A stretch of 64,000 nucleotides of DNA, from assembly GCF_020099395.1 (NCBI RefSeq), contig NZ_CP083590.1:7502001-7566000 (forward strand), read 5' to 3'. Origin of the DNA: Streptomyces mobaraensis (lineage in GTDB: Bacteria > Actinomycetota > Actinomycetes > Streptomycetales > Streptomycetaceae). Positions 54,925 to 63,092 of the stretch are shown one piece after another. The notes beneath the pieces were generated by a model. The model made no database searches, was not told where the DNA came from, and saw only the letters and a list, made by a program, of their open reading frames with translations. The translations under genes were made by a program, and so were the position numbers. Positions within the stretch are counted from its first letter, which is position 1. Every line of letters begins with the position of its first letter.

Positions 54925-55139
54925 GCTCGGGCAATGAGGGTCATCGGCCCCGTCCCCGTGTCCGTGAGTCTCCGTATCGCGGTCACCGCCGTGGCCGGGC
55001 GGTGGGCAACGGCCCGGGAGAGCAGGGAGCCGTCCCCCGGCAGCGGGCCACCGCCGCGTGCGGTGACGATCCCGGCCAGAAGCGCGAAGGCGGTCAGGGC
55101 GGTCAGGGCCACCGTGGCCGCTGTGCGGTGCCGGGTCAC
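54925..55139 (-). pseudogene. N-terminal remnant of a PAP2-family phosphatase
   Basis: GTG 55139 opens MTRHRTAATVALTALTAFAL, a membrane helix, then GGGPLPGDGSLLSRAVAHRP and VTAIRRLTDTGTGPMT, the first ~70 residues typical of streptomycete PAP2 membrane phosphatases. The conserved K-x6-R-P, PSGH and S-R-x5-H-x3-D motifs are missing because the frame enters unrelated sequence near 54925. Confidence 0.6.
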
Positions 55140-55393
55140 CGGCCCGTCCCGCTCCGCCGTGCGGCGCCCGCCGGGCGCCCTCGTGCAGCCGGGCCGAGCG
55201 GCTGCGGGCCGGCAGGGCGCCGCCGGCCTTTCTACCGATCGCGTAGCCGCACTGCGAACCCGCCGGCGTGCCCACGACGGCGGTGGCCGGCAGGAGGACC
55301 AGGGGACAGGTGCACACGCCGGTGGCCGACGAGCCCGTACACAGGCGCCGGGGCGGGGGTCCCGGCGGGACCGCGGTCCCGTAACCTGCGGTC
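55140..55393. other. Promoter region of the carbonic anhydrase gene
   Basis: About 250 bases without a gene. A TAACCT box (55382-55387) lies only six bases before ATG 55394 and no ribosome-binding site is present, which would fit a leaderless transcript. Confidence 0.45.
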
Positions 55394-56038
55394 ATGACCC
55401 ATGCCCAGAATCCGACGCCGCGCGATGCCTTCGAGATGCTGCTGGCGGGGAACCAGCGGTTCGTCACGGGGACGCCCGAGCACCCGAACCAGGACGCCGC
55501 CCGCCGCACGGAGGTCGCTCCGGCCCAAAGCCCCTTCGCCGTGCTCTTCGGCTGTTCGGACTCGCGCCTGGCGGCCGAGATCATCTTCGACCGCGGGCTG
55601 GGCGACCTGTTCGTCGTCCGCACCGCCGGGCACGTCATGGGCCCCGAGGTGCTGGGCAGCATCGAGTACGGGGTGAGCGTGCTCGGCGCGCCCCTGGTCG
55701 TGGTGCTCGGCCACGACGCGTGCGGCGCGGTCGCGGCCACCCGCTCCGCCGTGGAGGACGGCACGACGGCCGGCGGCTACGTGCGGGACGTGATCGAACG
55801 GGTGACACCCAGCGTGCTGGCCGTGCGCGCGGCCGGGCGCACGGAGGACCAGGACTTCATCGCCGAGCACATACGGCACACCGTCGACCTCCTGCTGGAC
55901 CGCTCCCGCGTCCTCGCCGAGGCGGTGGACGCCGGACGGGCCGCGGTCGTGGGCCTGTCGTACCGGCTGGCCGACGGCACCGCCCGACTGGTCACCGTCC
56001 GCGGCCTCGACGACGCGGCGGCCGGCGAGGCCGCCTGA
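55394..56038 (+). CDS. Beta-class carbonic anhydrase
   Basis: A 214-residue cytosolic zinc enzyme. The ligands are Cys54 in FGCSDSR, His107 and Cys110 in LGHDACGAV, with the Asp56-Arg58 dyad of type I sites. VRTAGHVMGPEVLGSIEYGV is the dimer-core motif. It interconverts CO2 and bicarbonate, which supports carboxylases and pH control. ATG 55394 has a -10-like TAACCT immediately upstream rather than a Shine-Dalgarno. Confidence 0.93.
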   Translation: MTHAQNPTPRDAFEMLLAGNQRFVTGTPEHPNQDAARRTEVAPAQSPFAVLFGCSDSRLAAEIIFDRGLGDLFVVRTAGHVMGPEVLGSIEYGVSVLGAPLVVVLGHDACGAVAATRSAVEDGTTAGGYVRDVIERVTPSVLAVRAAGRTEDQDFIAEHIRHTVDLLLDRSRVLAEAVDAGRAAVVGLSYRLADGTARLVTVRGLDDAAAGEAA

Positions 56039-56135
56039 GCGGCCGGGCCCGGCGTTCCCGCGGAGCGGGTGCGAGTCCGTGTGGGCCTCGGCGATCCCGT
56101 CGTGGGAACGGCCGACGGAGTTCCGCCACACACCT

Positions 56136-56161
56136 GGCCTGCGCAAGCCATTGCGCAGGCC
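56136..56161. terminator. Perfect hairpin between convergent genes
   Basis: GGCCTGCGCAA (56136-56146) and TTGCGCAGGCC (56151-56161) form an 11-base stem with a GCCA loop, between the ends of the carbonic anhydrase and the trypsin-STAND gene. Confidence 0.7.
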
Positions 56162-56263
56162 AAGGGGCTGCCGGGTGGTCGCCACGGGCATGTTCCACGG
56201 TGGCGACGAGCTGTACGGGCCCGACCCGGCCGAGCATCCGCCCGTATGCACCCCTCAGCCCCC

Positions 56264-59200
56264 TCAGCCCTCGACCCCGAGATGCGCGAGGACGATGTCG
56301 CCCGCGTCGAGGGCGGCCGCGGGGTCCAGTTCCACGAGCACCGACACGGCGTGGTGCCAGCCGCCGGGAGTGAGCGCCTCCGCCAGCAGGGCCTCGGCAC
56401 GGGGGATGTCGGGGCCCGACGGGGGCGGGAGGACGAGGCCGGCCAGGCGCCGGATCGTGGGCAGGATGTCGGAGGCGTCCTCGTAGAGGGGTGCAGCCAC
56501 GGAGTCGCCGGGCAGGCAGGCGTAGTAGGCGGCGAGTTGGGCGAGCACTTCGGAGCGTTCCGCTTCGTTGCGGGCGCGGCGGGCGCGGTCCAGGGCCGGC
56601 TGGTGGTCGCCGAGTGCCGCGTATGCGAGGGCGACGGCTCCCGCTCGTGCGGCCGGCAGTGTCACTCCCTCGTCTTCTTCGGCCACTGCGTCGATGGAGT
56701 GGTAGCGCGTATGAGGGCCGTAGCGCACCGCCGCGAGCAGCCCGGCTGGCACGGTGTCGACGTACGCGTCTCCGGAGGGATACGACCACCTGGGGTGGAG
56801 ATAACGCCGGTACGTACGGGGCTCGCGGTCGTCGAGGATGCCCTTGAGAGTCGAGGCCCGCTTGTCGTCGTGACGGCCTACGGCGACCAGCGCCTGGACG
56901 AACTGGATGTAGCTCGCCCCGTCGGACCGGTCGAGCAGATCGCTCACGGCGAGGTCGAGCAAGTCGGCCGCCGCGTCCGGGTCGTGGGGCCACAGCAGCG
57001 TCGCCGCTTCGAGCCTGGCCCGGTTGAGGGCATCGGCGCTTTCCGTCACATCCTCTAAGTAGTCGAGCGCCTCAGTGACCCGTTCCGCGGCACCGGCGCC
57101 GGCCAGCGCCTGGTAGATGGCCGTCTCGGCACCAGGAGCCCTCCGGAGGTCGGCCTTGGGCCCCAGGGATATGGCCTGCTCGACGAGCCGCAGGGCACGG
57201 CCCGGGTACGCCGACCGCACGGCCAGCGACACGGTCGCCAGGCCGCGGATACGGACCGCCGGGTCGGAGAACGCGGCAACCAGGCGCTCGGCGGTGTCGG
57301 GGCGCCCCGCCGCGGCGAGCGCGCCGGCCAGCGGGACAAAGTGGTTCTGCTGGTGGGAGGCGATCGTCCGACTGCCGGGCCGGGAACCGTGCACAGCCTG
57401 GTAAAGCAGCCGCAGTGAGCGGTCCGGGTCATCTGCCGCGTGGTGGAGGGCCAGGGCGGAGAACGCCTCGGCGGCGACATGCCGGGGCAGAACCTCCGTA
57501 CTGGTCAGCCATGCCTCGGCTTCCGCGGCCCGGCCGGACTCAGCGAGGAGCGTAGCGACGGTCGTCGCGCTGCCGTCCCGGTAGAGTTTGTCGGTAGTAC
57601 TACTCCATGAGAGTTCGAGGGCCGTCCAGGCTGCGGCGGCCTCGCCCCAGCGCGCCCACCCCTCGGCGAGGGCGTTCGCGATCTGCCCCCACCGGTGCAC
57701 ATCGCCATCCCACTGCTCCCGACTCTTCTCCGGATCCAAGCGGGCTGCGAAGCGCTGGGCGTCCGGCATCCTGCCGGCGGCGATGAACGCGAACACTGCG
57801 TCGGGTCCGTGGCCGAATCCATGGGCTGGTTCGATGAGGGCGCTATCGATGAGGGCGTTTGCCACCTCAGGGCGGGTCGCGCGCAGCGCGCGGGCGGCGA
57901 TCGGCGGCAGGCGAGCGTCCCTGGGACGATCGTGGACCAAGGTGAGCAGCTTGTCGTGCAGCCGGTCCCGCTCCTCCGGGAATCCGCAGTCCTGCCAGGC
58001 CCGCGCGAGGACCGACAGCTCGGACGCCCGCTGCGGCGGGGAGTCAATCCCGTGGACGGCTTCCTCCGCCGCCCGCAGGAGGCCGGAGGACGTCTCGGCG
58101 TCCCGCAACGCGACGGCCGCGATCGTCATGGCGTGGGCGAACGACGCGCGTTCACCGTGATTGTTTCGCGGCTGGGGCACCCGGGCGAGGATGGTCATCG
58201 CCTCCTCCCGCCGGCCCGTCCGCGCCAACGCGGCAGATTGGATGCCCAGCGCCGTCCAGAGGCAGGTCAGCGCGACCTTTGGGTCGCTCCCGCGCAGTTC
58301 CCCCTCGGCGAGCCGTACCGCCTCCTCCGCCAGTCCAGCCGCCCGCCGGTCACCGGCCTCCGCCAGGACCCGGGCCAGGCGTTGCAGGGCCGTCGACCGG
58401 TGCAGCGGATGGAAGACGCTGCGGGCCAGGCCGACGGCGAGCCGGACCTTGCCCAGGCGGGCGTAGGCGGCCGGCACGTCGTAGTGCAGCTGCTCGTTGC
58501 GGCGGGCCACGAGGTCCTCCGTCACCGCCAGCGCCGCCAGGGCGTCCAGTCCGGCGGACGCGCCGAGCCCGTACACCGCCTCCCGTACCGCGGCGATCTC
58601 CGCGAGGCACGCCGCATCGCTCCCCGTCTCCTCCCGGAACCGCTCGTGCCGTCGCGTGTCCGTGGCCAGGGAGACGGCCCGCCGCGCGTCGCGCGGGTCC
58701 TGAAGAGCGGCGAGCATGCGGCCGTACGGGCGCAGCAGGTACGCCGGAGTGCCCGCCGGCCAGCCCTCCGCCGCATAACCGGCGGCCCAGGTGTGCAGCC
58801 GTTCCCGGTACGGGTCCAGGTCCGGCCCGAACTCCTCGAGGGCCACGGCGAGGAGCGTATCGTGCGAGAAGGCGTAGCCGCGGCTCTTTGCGAGGGAGGC
58901 CGTGCCGTCGCCGTTCCGGCCCGGCGTGCCGGTAGCCTGCGGTCGCAGGATGCGTCCGAAGGAGCCGCCCAGCAGCCGGCGGAGGACGAACTCGGGCTCG
59001 CCGGTGAGCGCGCGCAGGTCTCCGGCGGTCAGCGGGCCGCGCGCGGCGGTGAACAGTCCGACGAGGTCGCGTTCCGTCGGCGTACCGCCGAACAGCGCCT
59101 GCTGAAGCTCGTACCGCGCCTCGTGCTCGGTGTGCCGTGCCGCCGCGTTGGCCGGCAGGTCCATGACCGGGCAGGTGCGCAGCGGGTGCCCGCCCTTGAC

Positions 59201-60439
59201 GTCCGCCGGGACCTCGACACCGCTCCGGCTGGTCACCAGGACGCGGACACCGGGCGGCAGGCGCTCGGGGAGCAGCGCGGCGATGCTCCTTCCGGTGCCG
59301 CCGGGCCGGAGGGACTGGTCCTCGTCGAGGCCGTCCACGATCAGCAGGAGGGTGCCGCCGTCCCGCGCGACGCGCTCCGCCGCCTGGCGCAGCAGCAGAC
59401 CGCGTTCGCCGTCGTGGGCGGGCGACGGCCCGCGGCTGACCGGTTCCCGGTCGGCTATCGCGGCGAGCTGGTCGACGAGCGCCTCGGAGCAGGCGCCGCT
59501 GTCGGACTGGCCGGCGTCGCGCGCGGTGACGAAGAACCAGACCGGCACCACACCCCTCGGCGGATGCAGCGCGAACCAGGCCGTGAGCGCGGTCTTCCCG
59601 GCCCACGGCGGGCCTTGGAGCCAGAGGTACGGCTCGGCGCCGCCGCAGAACGCGACGAGGGCTTCGGTCTCGCGCCGCCTATCCCGCAGTTCCTCGGGCG
59701 CGTAGTCGGCCAGGTGCGCGCGGTGGAACTCCTGGAGGAGGCCGAGTTGGGTCGCGGGCAGGACGTCCGGCAGCAGGACCGGCCGGACGCCGCTGCCCAG
59801 AGCCTTTTCCAGCGCGTCGAGTTCATCCGCCGCCAGAACTTCGGCCCAGCGGTCCACGCGGCCGGCGGCGATGCGGCCGGGTCCGTCGGACCGGTGGTGG
59901 CGGGTGACGACGCTGACCAGGTGCCCGCCGCTGAAGACGGCCGCGCCGGACATCCCCTCCCAGGCGTCCCGCCCGGCGTCCGGGTCGTCGGCGGGTGGCG
60001 CGTCGACGCGGAGGTCCAGGGTTCCCTCACGGCGGTTGGACAGCGCGGCGCAGCTCGTGTGGACGTGTTCGGCGTCCCGGTAGCGCGAACCGTCCTCGTC
60101 CGTGCGGAGTTTGAACCGCGGAAACCCGACGGCCGTGCAGCGCACCACCGCGTCCTGCTCGCCGAGCCGCCCGAAGGCGGCGGGAGCGACACCCGTTCCC
60201 TCGTCCGCGACCCCGAGCACGGCGACGTCGATGCCCGGGTGCATCCACACAACATCTGCCGTACCGGTCCGCTCGCCCGGCCGGTCGGCGTCGAAGCGAA
60301 CCCGGATGGCCAACGCGTCGTCGACGACGTGCGCGGCGGTCAGTACCCGGCCGGGTGCTACCAGGTAGCCCGACCCGCGGCGCCCGCCCCCGCCGGGGAG
60401 GGCGACCACAACCTCGGCCACCCGCTCGACGCTCAGCAC
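56264..60439 (-). CDS. Trypsin-like protease fused to a STAND NTPase with helical repeats
   Basis: A 1391-residue protein. Residues 1-215 form a trypsin-like domain with a complete triad: His37 (LTAAHVV), Asp71 (GIDVAVLGV) and Ser164 (EGMSGAAV). A STAND/NACHT-type ATPase follows with Walker A GPPWAGKTA (Lys282) and Walker B LLLIVDGLDED. From ~600 on the protein is alpha-helical TPR-like repeat, probably the sensor. No signal peptide is present, so it acts inside the cell. GTG 60439 follows AGGA, 30 bases after the trypco2 gene stop. Such proteins belong to NTP-dependent conflict systems that may trigger proteolysis on detecting an invader. The trigger and target are unknown. Confidence 0.85.
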   Translation of the reverse strand: MLSVERVAEVVVALPGGGGRRGSGYLVAPGRVLTAAHVVDDALAIRVRFDADRPGERTGTADVVWMHPGIDVAVLGVADEGTGVAPAAFGRLGEQDAVVRCTAVGFPRFKLRTDEDGSRYRDAEHVHTSCAALSNRREGTLDLRVDAPPADDPDAGRDAWEGMSGAAVFSGGHLVSVVTRHHRSDGPGRIAAGRVDRWAEVLAADELDALEKALGSGVRPVLLPDVLPATQLGLLQEFHRAHLADYAPEELRDRRRETEALVAFCGGAEPYLWLQGPPWAGKTALTAWFALHPPRGVVPVWFFVTARDAGQSDSGACSEALVDQLAAIADREPVSRGPSPAHDGERGLLLRQAAERVARDGGTLLLIVDGLDEDQSLRPGGTGRSIAALLPERLPPGVRVLVTSRSGVEVPADVKGGHPLRTCPVMDLPANAAARHTEHEARYELQQALFGGTPTERDLVGLFTAARGPLTAGDLRALTGEPEFVLRRLLGGSFGRILRPQATGTPGRNGDGTASLAKSRGYAFSHDTLLAVALEEFGPDLDPYRERLHTWAAGYAAEGWPAGTPAYLLRPYGRMLAALQDPRDARRAVSLATDTRRHERFREETGSDAACLAEIAAVREAVYGLGASAGLDALAALAVTEDLVARRNEQLHYDVPAAYARLGKVRLAVGLARSVFHPLHRSTALQRLARVLAEAGDRRAAGLAEEAVRLAEGELRGSDPKVALTCLWTALGIQSAALARTGRREEAMTILARVPQPRNNHGERASFAHAMTIAAVALRDAETSSGLLRAAEEAVHGIDSPPQRASELSVLARAWQDCGFPEERDRLHDKLLTLVHDRPRDARLPPIAARALRATRPEVANALIDSALIEPAHGFGHGPDAVFAFIAAGRMPDAQRFAARLDPEKSREQWDGDVHRWGQIANALAEGWARWGEAAAAWTALELSWSSTTDKLYRDGSATTVATLLAESGRAAEAEAWLTSTEVLPRHVAAEAFSALALHHAADDPDRSLRLLYQAVHGSRPGSRTIASHQQNHFVPLAGALAAAGRPDTAERLVAAFSDPAVRIRGLATVSLAVRSAYPGRALRLVEQAISLGPKADLRRAPGAETAIYQALAGAGAAERVTEALDYLEDVTESADALNRARLEAATLLWPHDPDAAADLLDLAVSDLLDRSDGASYIQFVQALVAVGRHDDKRASTLKGILDDREPRTYRRYLHPRWSYPSGDAYVDTVPAGLLAAVRYGPHTRYHSIDAVAEEDEGVTLPAARAGAVALAYAALGDHQPALDRARRARNEAERSEVLAQLAAYYACLPGDSVAAPLYEDASDILPTIRRLAGLVLPPPSGPDIPRAEALLAEALTPGGWHHAVSVLVELDPAAALDAGDIVLAHLGVEG

Positions 60440-60469
60440 CCGGTCATCCTGTACACGAGCGACTCAGGA

Positions 60470-60772
60470 CTACCGCTCACCGTCTGCTTCCCCGCCCGCG
60501 ATGAGGACGGGATGCGTACCGGCCGCCCCGGTGCGTGGCATGAGCGTGATGGAGACCCGCTGGGTCTGGGCCTGGGCGTACTTCCCGTCCGCCCCGGCGT
60601 CGACGACCCACAGCCGCACCTTCGCGTCCGCGCCGCTCTCCTGGCTGACGGCGACGGTCGCCTCCAGCTCCACGGGCCCGAGCTCGAACCGTACCGCTTC
60701 CCCGGCCCCGTCGGCCAGGGCCGCGCTCAGCTGCTGTCTCAACTCACCGATCATGTCGGACAGTTCGATCAC
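60470..60772 (-). CDS. Trypco2 (trypsin-co-occurring domain 2) protein
   Basis: A 100-residue single-domain protein: IELSDMIGELRQQLSAAL, then VRFELGPVELEATVAVSQE, AKVRLWVVDAG and QRVSITLMPR. This is the trypco2 pattern, a small domain found beside trypsin-like and STAND proteins. It is thought to act as an adaptor in conflict systems. GTG 60772 follows AGGGGGA. It is the first gene of a two-gene operon with the trypsin-STAND protein. Confidence 0.82.
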   Translation of the reverse strand: MIELSDMIGELRQQLSAALADGAGEAVRFELGPVELEATVAVSQESGADAKVRLWVVDAGADGKYAQAQTQRVSITLMPRTGAAGTHPVLIAGGEADGER

Positions 60773-61186
60773 CGGTTTCCCCCTCGCATCCCTGGACGCA
60801 GCCTCCGGATCCTACAAGGAGCCGCTCCCGGGCCTTCGCGGCGCAGGGACCGCCGTTCAGCGGGGTGTCAGGGGGCAGCCTGCGGGCAAGGCGGCCGTCA
60901 GCCGCTTGACCAGGCGGTTCGGCCTGCGAGGCGTGGCCAGTCCGGCTCGGGCGGCCAGGGAGGATCGCGAAACGGCTGCCACGGCACGCAGGGCAAGGCG
61001 ACGCAGACCCCTATGCCCGGGACGCGCGCTGCCAGGTGTGCTGCGCGTTTACGATCTCCCGCATCGCGTACTGGCCCTCGTGCCCGCTGACCGAAAGGTG
61101 CCTTGCTTTCCACGCGGCGGTGACGGTCGCGGCGGCCTGTGCGCACGGTACGGACACGGCGGTAGAGGCCGGTCCACCCCGCGGCC
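60773..61186. other. Upstream region of the trypco2 operon
   Basis: About 410 bases. A minus-strand frame ending near 61011 reads WKARHLSVSGHEGQYAMREI and VNAQHTWQRASRA, which is protein-like but has no start or recognised family. It may be the tail of a deleted gene. The trypco2 promoter should be in the first 150 bases. Confidence 0.35.
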
Positions 61187-61290
61187 GTGGCCGAGCCCGA
61201 GGGCTCATTCGCCCACACCGGCGCCAATAGCACTCCCCGGTTGCTCGGCGGAGCCGGCCTCCTCATCGTCACCGGGGCAGGGGGGCGGTC
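61187..61290 (+). pseudogene. Orphan LAxTG-type cell-wall sorting signal
   Basis: This frame reads AEPEGSFAHTGANSTPRLLG then GAGLLIVTGAGGR, that is, an FAHTG pentapeptide (LAxTG variant used by streptomycete sortase E), a hydrophobic helix and a short basic tail. No surface-protein body precedes it. The stretch is clearly homologous to the remnant at 54693-54815. Confidence 0.6.
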
Positions 61291-61387
61291 TGCGTGCTGC
61301 GCCGAGTCGTCGGCCACCCGGGAACCCTGCGGGTTGCCGGCCTCAGACGTGCCGGAAGACGGTGGTACGTCACCGGCCGACGCACCG

Positions 61388-62095
61388 TCAGATGCCGTAC
61401 GGTTTCTTGGTGCTCCAGTTCAGGACGTCGGCCTCGTTCCAGCTGAACGTCGGCTTCTCGCCCTTGGAGTCGACGGAATAGAAGGGGCCGTCGTGACCGT
61501 CCGCGCCGCGCAGTGCGATGGCGAAGGACTGCGCCGTGTGGTTCTTCGAACCGTAGTCGAAGAGGTTCACCGCGCTGTACGCCTTGTCTCCAGGGTGGAG
61601 CGTGATGTGCTGGTCGCCGCCCGAGTCGTCCTTCTTCGAGTGCGGCAGCGCTGCGGTGTCGACGTCTCCGCCGAGCTTCACGGCCGGGTACGAGGTGACC
61701 CAGCACGGTGTGGTGCCCTTGTTCGACGCGGTGACCAGCAGGTGGTCGCCCTGCTGACCGGCGAACCGGTGCACCGCGGTGACCAGCATCTCGTCGCCAC
61801 GGCACTGCCGGGCGCCGGCCGTCGTGCTCTTGCCCGCGGCCTCCCGCGTCTTGCCCGGGCCGGTCGCCGGGCGTGACTCCTCCTTGCGGTCACCACCACT
61901 GTCGGGCTGCCCCGCGCTGTCTCTGCCGGGCGCGTCGGACGCGGACCGGCTCTGGGCGGGAGCAGCGGTGTGGTCGCCGCCCGACGCCTTCGCGTCGTCG
62001 CCGCCATCGCAGGCGGTCAGGCCCAGCGCCAGCGCGGCGGTGACGGCGGCCAGGGCGGCGGAACGGGCGGTACGGCGGGCATGGTGATTGATCAT
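61388..62095 (-). CDS. DUF4232-type lipoprotein
   Basis: A 235-residue preprotein. The signal peptide ends in the lipobox GLTAC (lipidated Cys about residue 29). A ~65-residue Gly/Ser/Asp-rich linker follows. The C-terminal DUF4232-like beta domain has DEMLVTAVHRFAGQQGDHLL, NKGTTPCWVTSYPAVKLGG and LRGADGHDGPFY. Members are common surface lipoproteins with unknown ligands. The start ATG 62095 lacks a clear ribosome-binding site. Confidence 0.8.
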   Translation of the reverse strand: MINHHARRTARSAALAAVTAALALGLTACDGGDDAKASGGDHTAAPAQSRSASDAPGRDSAGQPDSGGDRKEESRPATGPGKTREAAGKSTTAGARQCRGDEMLVTAVHRFAGQQGDHLLVTASNKGTTPCWVTSYPAVKLGGDVDTAALPHSKKDDSGGDQHITLHPGDKAYSAVNLFDYGSKNHTAQSFAIALRGADGHDGPFYSVDSKGEKPTFSWNEADVLNWSTKKPYGI

Positions 62096-62829
62096 GATGA
62101 GGGTTCCCCACGGTCTGTCAGGACGGCACTTCCCCTTCGACCACAAGGCGACCGTCCGCATCGGCTGTTTCGCTGTGCACCCCATGAGACGACGTCAGGA
62201 CGGGCGTCGTTCGCTCAGGTCTGTCCGCATTCGGTAACAAGACCCCGGCAACGTGTGGGCGCCCTAGGGCCATTGAGTCCTGATCACTGTGTGCTCCGGG
62301 TCCCGCGCCATGTCTTGAGCTTGCCGACCGACGCTGTGATGGCTGGTCAGTCGGTCGTCACACCGACTTCGGTGGCGGAGACAGCGAGAGTTCGGCCACG
62401 CGCCCCGACCGCCCCGCGCCGCGCCCTGATCCTCTGGACCCGCGGCGAACCGGAGCACCTGACGCGACAGACGACCGCCGCAACGACGCGCGAGGGACGC
62501 CCGGACTCCGTGCCGGGAAGGGTCGGCGTGGCTTCTGCGGAGGTCTGCGACGCCGAAGCCGCCGCACACTTCGCCGGCGTCGAGCCGTCGGTGCCTGCGC
62601 TGCCCGTCGAGGTGGCCGAACGGATCGGTCCGCGTCACCGCGCCGCCCGGCTCGACTGCGGGCGAGCCTTGCTCAGGAGGGGCGGGCGACCAGGACGACG
62701 CCGTGCAGGTGCGCGCGGGGGCACGTAGTCGTCGATGCCCATGGGCACGGTGATGCGTTCGAGTGTGCGCTCGGCGCACAGCACCGCGGTCTGCAGCGCA
62801 CCGTCCGTGGCTGCCACGTCGGTGTGCCA
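62096..62829. other. Degenerate region without an intact gene
   Basis: About 735 bases. A minus-strand frame near 62635-62817 reads AATDGALQTAVLCAERTLER and ITVPMGIDDYVPP, protein-like but without a family. The rest is low-information sequence. It follows the decayed Rieske gene and is probably the remains of its downstream part or neighbours. Confidence 0.4.
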
Positions 62830-63048
62830 GTGCTCCTACGGCCAGTGCGTCCCGCGCAGGGTGGAGTGCGCACGTAGGTTCGACGACGCGGACGGTGCCC
62901 CGCCGGGTGCGGCAGAGGACCACGTCGGCCCCATCGGCGGTGAGCGCAGGACCGTTCCTGGCTTCAGCTCGCTGCTGAAGGCGACCGCGAACCATCCGTC
63001 CGGGTAGGGCAGCGGCCTGTCCGGGCACCGCGGGCCGACGTGCGCCAT
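62830..63048 (-). pseudogene. Decayed Rieske oxygenase (KshA-like) N-terminus
   Basis: From ATG 63048 (GGAAGAG upstream) the frame gives MAHVGPRCPDRPLPYPDGWF and AVAFSSELKPGTVL, the usual start of Rieske-type ring hydroxylases. A frameshift near 62925 moves the continuation DVVLCRTRRGTVRVVEPTC to another frame. The CxH and CxxH iron-sulfur ligands that should follow are not found. The gene is 45 bases downstream of the FMO gene and was probably its operon partner. Confidence 0.65.
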
Positions 63049-63092
63049 GGCTGCTCTTCCTTCTTCGTCGCCGCGCGCCGCGGTGGGGCGGC

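Noticed and set aside
57695..61090. An 1131-codon frame antisense to the trypsin-STAND gene
   Set aside because: Long antisense frames are expected at this GC content; the minus-strand frame has protease and ATPase motifs.
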